Positions 28,744 through 29,041 of a stretch of DNA of 29,041 nucleotides are shown one piece after another. The stretch is from Chara braunii (lineage: Eukaryota; Streptophyta; Charophyceae; Charales; Characeae). The stretch covers positions 163,524 to 192,564 of the forward strand of contig BFEA01000740.1 in NCBI GenBank assembly GCA_003427395.1. Reading direction: 5' to 3'. A program made the position numbers and the translations under genes. Each line of letters opens with the position of its first letter. Position 1 is the stretch's first letter. The notes beneath the pieces are model-generated. The model was given only the letters and a program-made list of their open reading frames with translations, was not told the DNA's origin and did not search any database.

Positions 28744-28763
28744 CCCGCGGACGCGTCCGCGGG
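28744..28763. repeat. 20-bp perfect GC palindrome at the copy-2 breakpoint
   Basis: CCCGCGGACG is followed directly by CGTCCGCGGG. It lies within about 10 bases of where similarity to copy 1 stops. Confidence 0.92.
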
Positions 28764-28838
28764 GTCGACCTCGGAGGGCGGCCAACCTCGTCCGCGTCGC
28801 AGACGTGAATTTGCTGTATTTTTCCAGAATTAAATAAT

Positions 28839-28902
<64 letters not shown>

Positions 28903-29041
28903 TTGTAGGGATTTTTAATCCCCACAACCCTTTTTTTTTTTTTTTTTGGAAAAAGATAAGTTTTTAGAATTATAAAAAATAAAAACCAGAAAAGGTCGAG
29001 AACAGAAATTGAAAAATAAATTTTTAAAAAAGTTTTTTTTT
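28764..29041. other. AT-rich flank: (TA)n array, hairpin, T16
   Basis: (AT)n spans about 28844-28898. GGTTGTAGGGAT (28901-28912) pairs with ATCCCCACAACC (28918-28929) with one mismatch, followed by a T17 run. The rest is A/T-rich with no open frame of note. Origin unknown. Confidence 0.7.

Noticed and set aside
28901-28946. Hairpin followed by a T run, like a bacterial terminator
   Set aside because: The context is eukaryotic and adjoins a (TA)n array; it is more likely repeat-edge sequence.

Overview
The window is eukaryotic nuclear DNA made almost entirely of decayed transposable elements. I see no rRNA or tRNA gene, no CRISPR array and no intact host gene. The primer-binding site TGGTATCAGAGC (complementary to the 3' end of plant initiator tRNA-Met), the gypsy-type polymerase and the LINE with an AP endonuclease point to the green-plant lineage. 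A repeat-rich streptophyte alga such as Chara would fit, but that is a guess, not something the sequence proves.

Layout: (1) 1-9485, minus strand: copy 1 of a large Ty3/gypsy-like LTR retrotransposon. It has a 2.4-kb 5' LTR (7047-9485), a PBS, gag-protease (ORF1), RT-RNase H (ORF2), PHD finger-integrase (ORF3), and two further ORFs of unknown function (ORF4, ORF5); its 3' end lies beyond base 1. (2) 9486-11600: non-coding DNA, AT-rich and then G-rich, with degenerate tandem repeats. (3) 11600-13990: pieces of a short, hairpin-rich repeat family, a possible membrane-protein exon, an assembly gap (12449-12691) and a diverged LTR fragment. (4) About 13841-18840, minus strand: a 5'-truncated LINE with AP endonuclease, FADD-type reverse transcriptase and a C-terminal zinc-knuckle domain, apparently ending in the hairpin repeat and a poly-A tail. 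(5) 18841-21771: a 30-bp perfect palindrome, four more hairpin-repeat copies, microsatellites, a plus-strand LINE fragment and a poly-A-tailed minus-strand insert. (6) 21772-28736, minus strand: copy 2 of the same LTR family, with the 3' LTR (21772-24270), a candidate ORF6, and ORF5, ORF4, ORF3 and the end of ORF2. It is broken at its 5' side by a 20-bp palindrome and an (AT)n tract.

Most notable system: the LTR family does not use one gag-pol frame. In copy 1 each of the four boundaries between its five ORFs carries the tetranucleotide ATGA, in which the stop (TGA) of one ORF overlaps the start (ATG) of the next. At the ORF2/ORF3 boundary this overlap has since been put out of frame by small indels. 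In copy 2 the three surviving boundaries read GTGA, ATGA and ATGA, despite heavy divergence elsewhere. This suggests a polycistronic RNA translated by coupled termination-reinitiation. The integrase ORF begins with a C4HC3 (PHD-type) finger, a possible chromatin reader for target choice, and is followed by two conserved ORFs that I cannot assign to a family. Both copies carry nonsense and frameshift lesions and are probably dead, but ORF4 of copy 1 is fully open.
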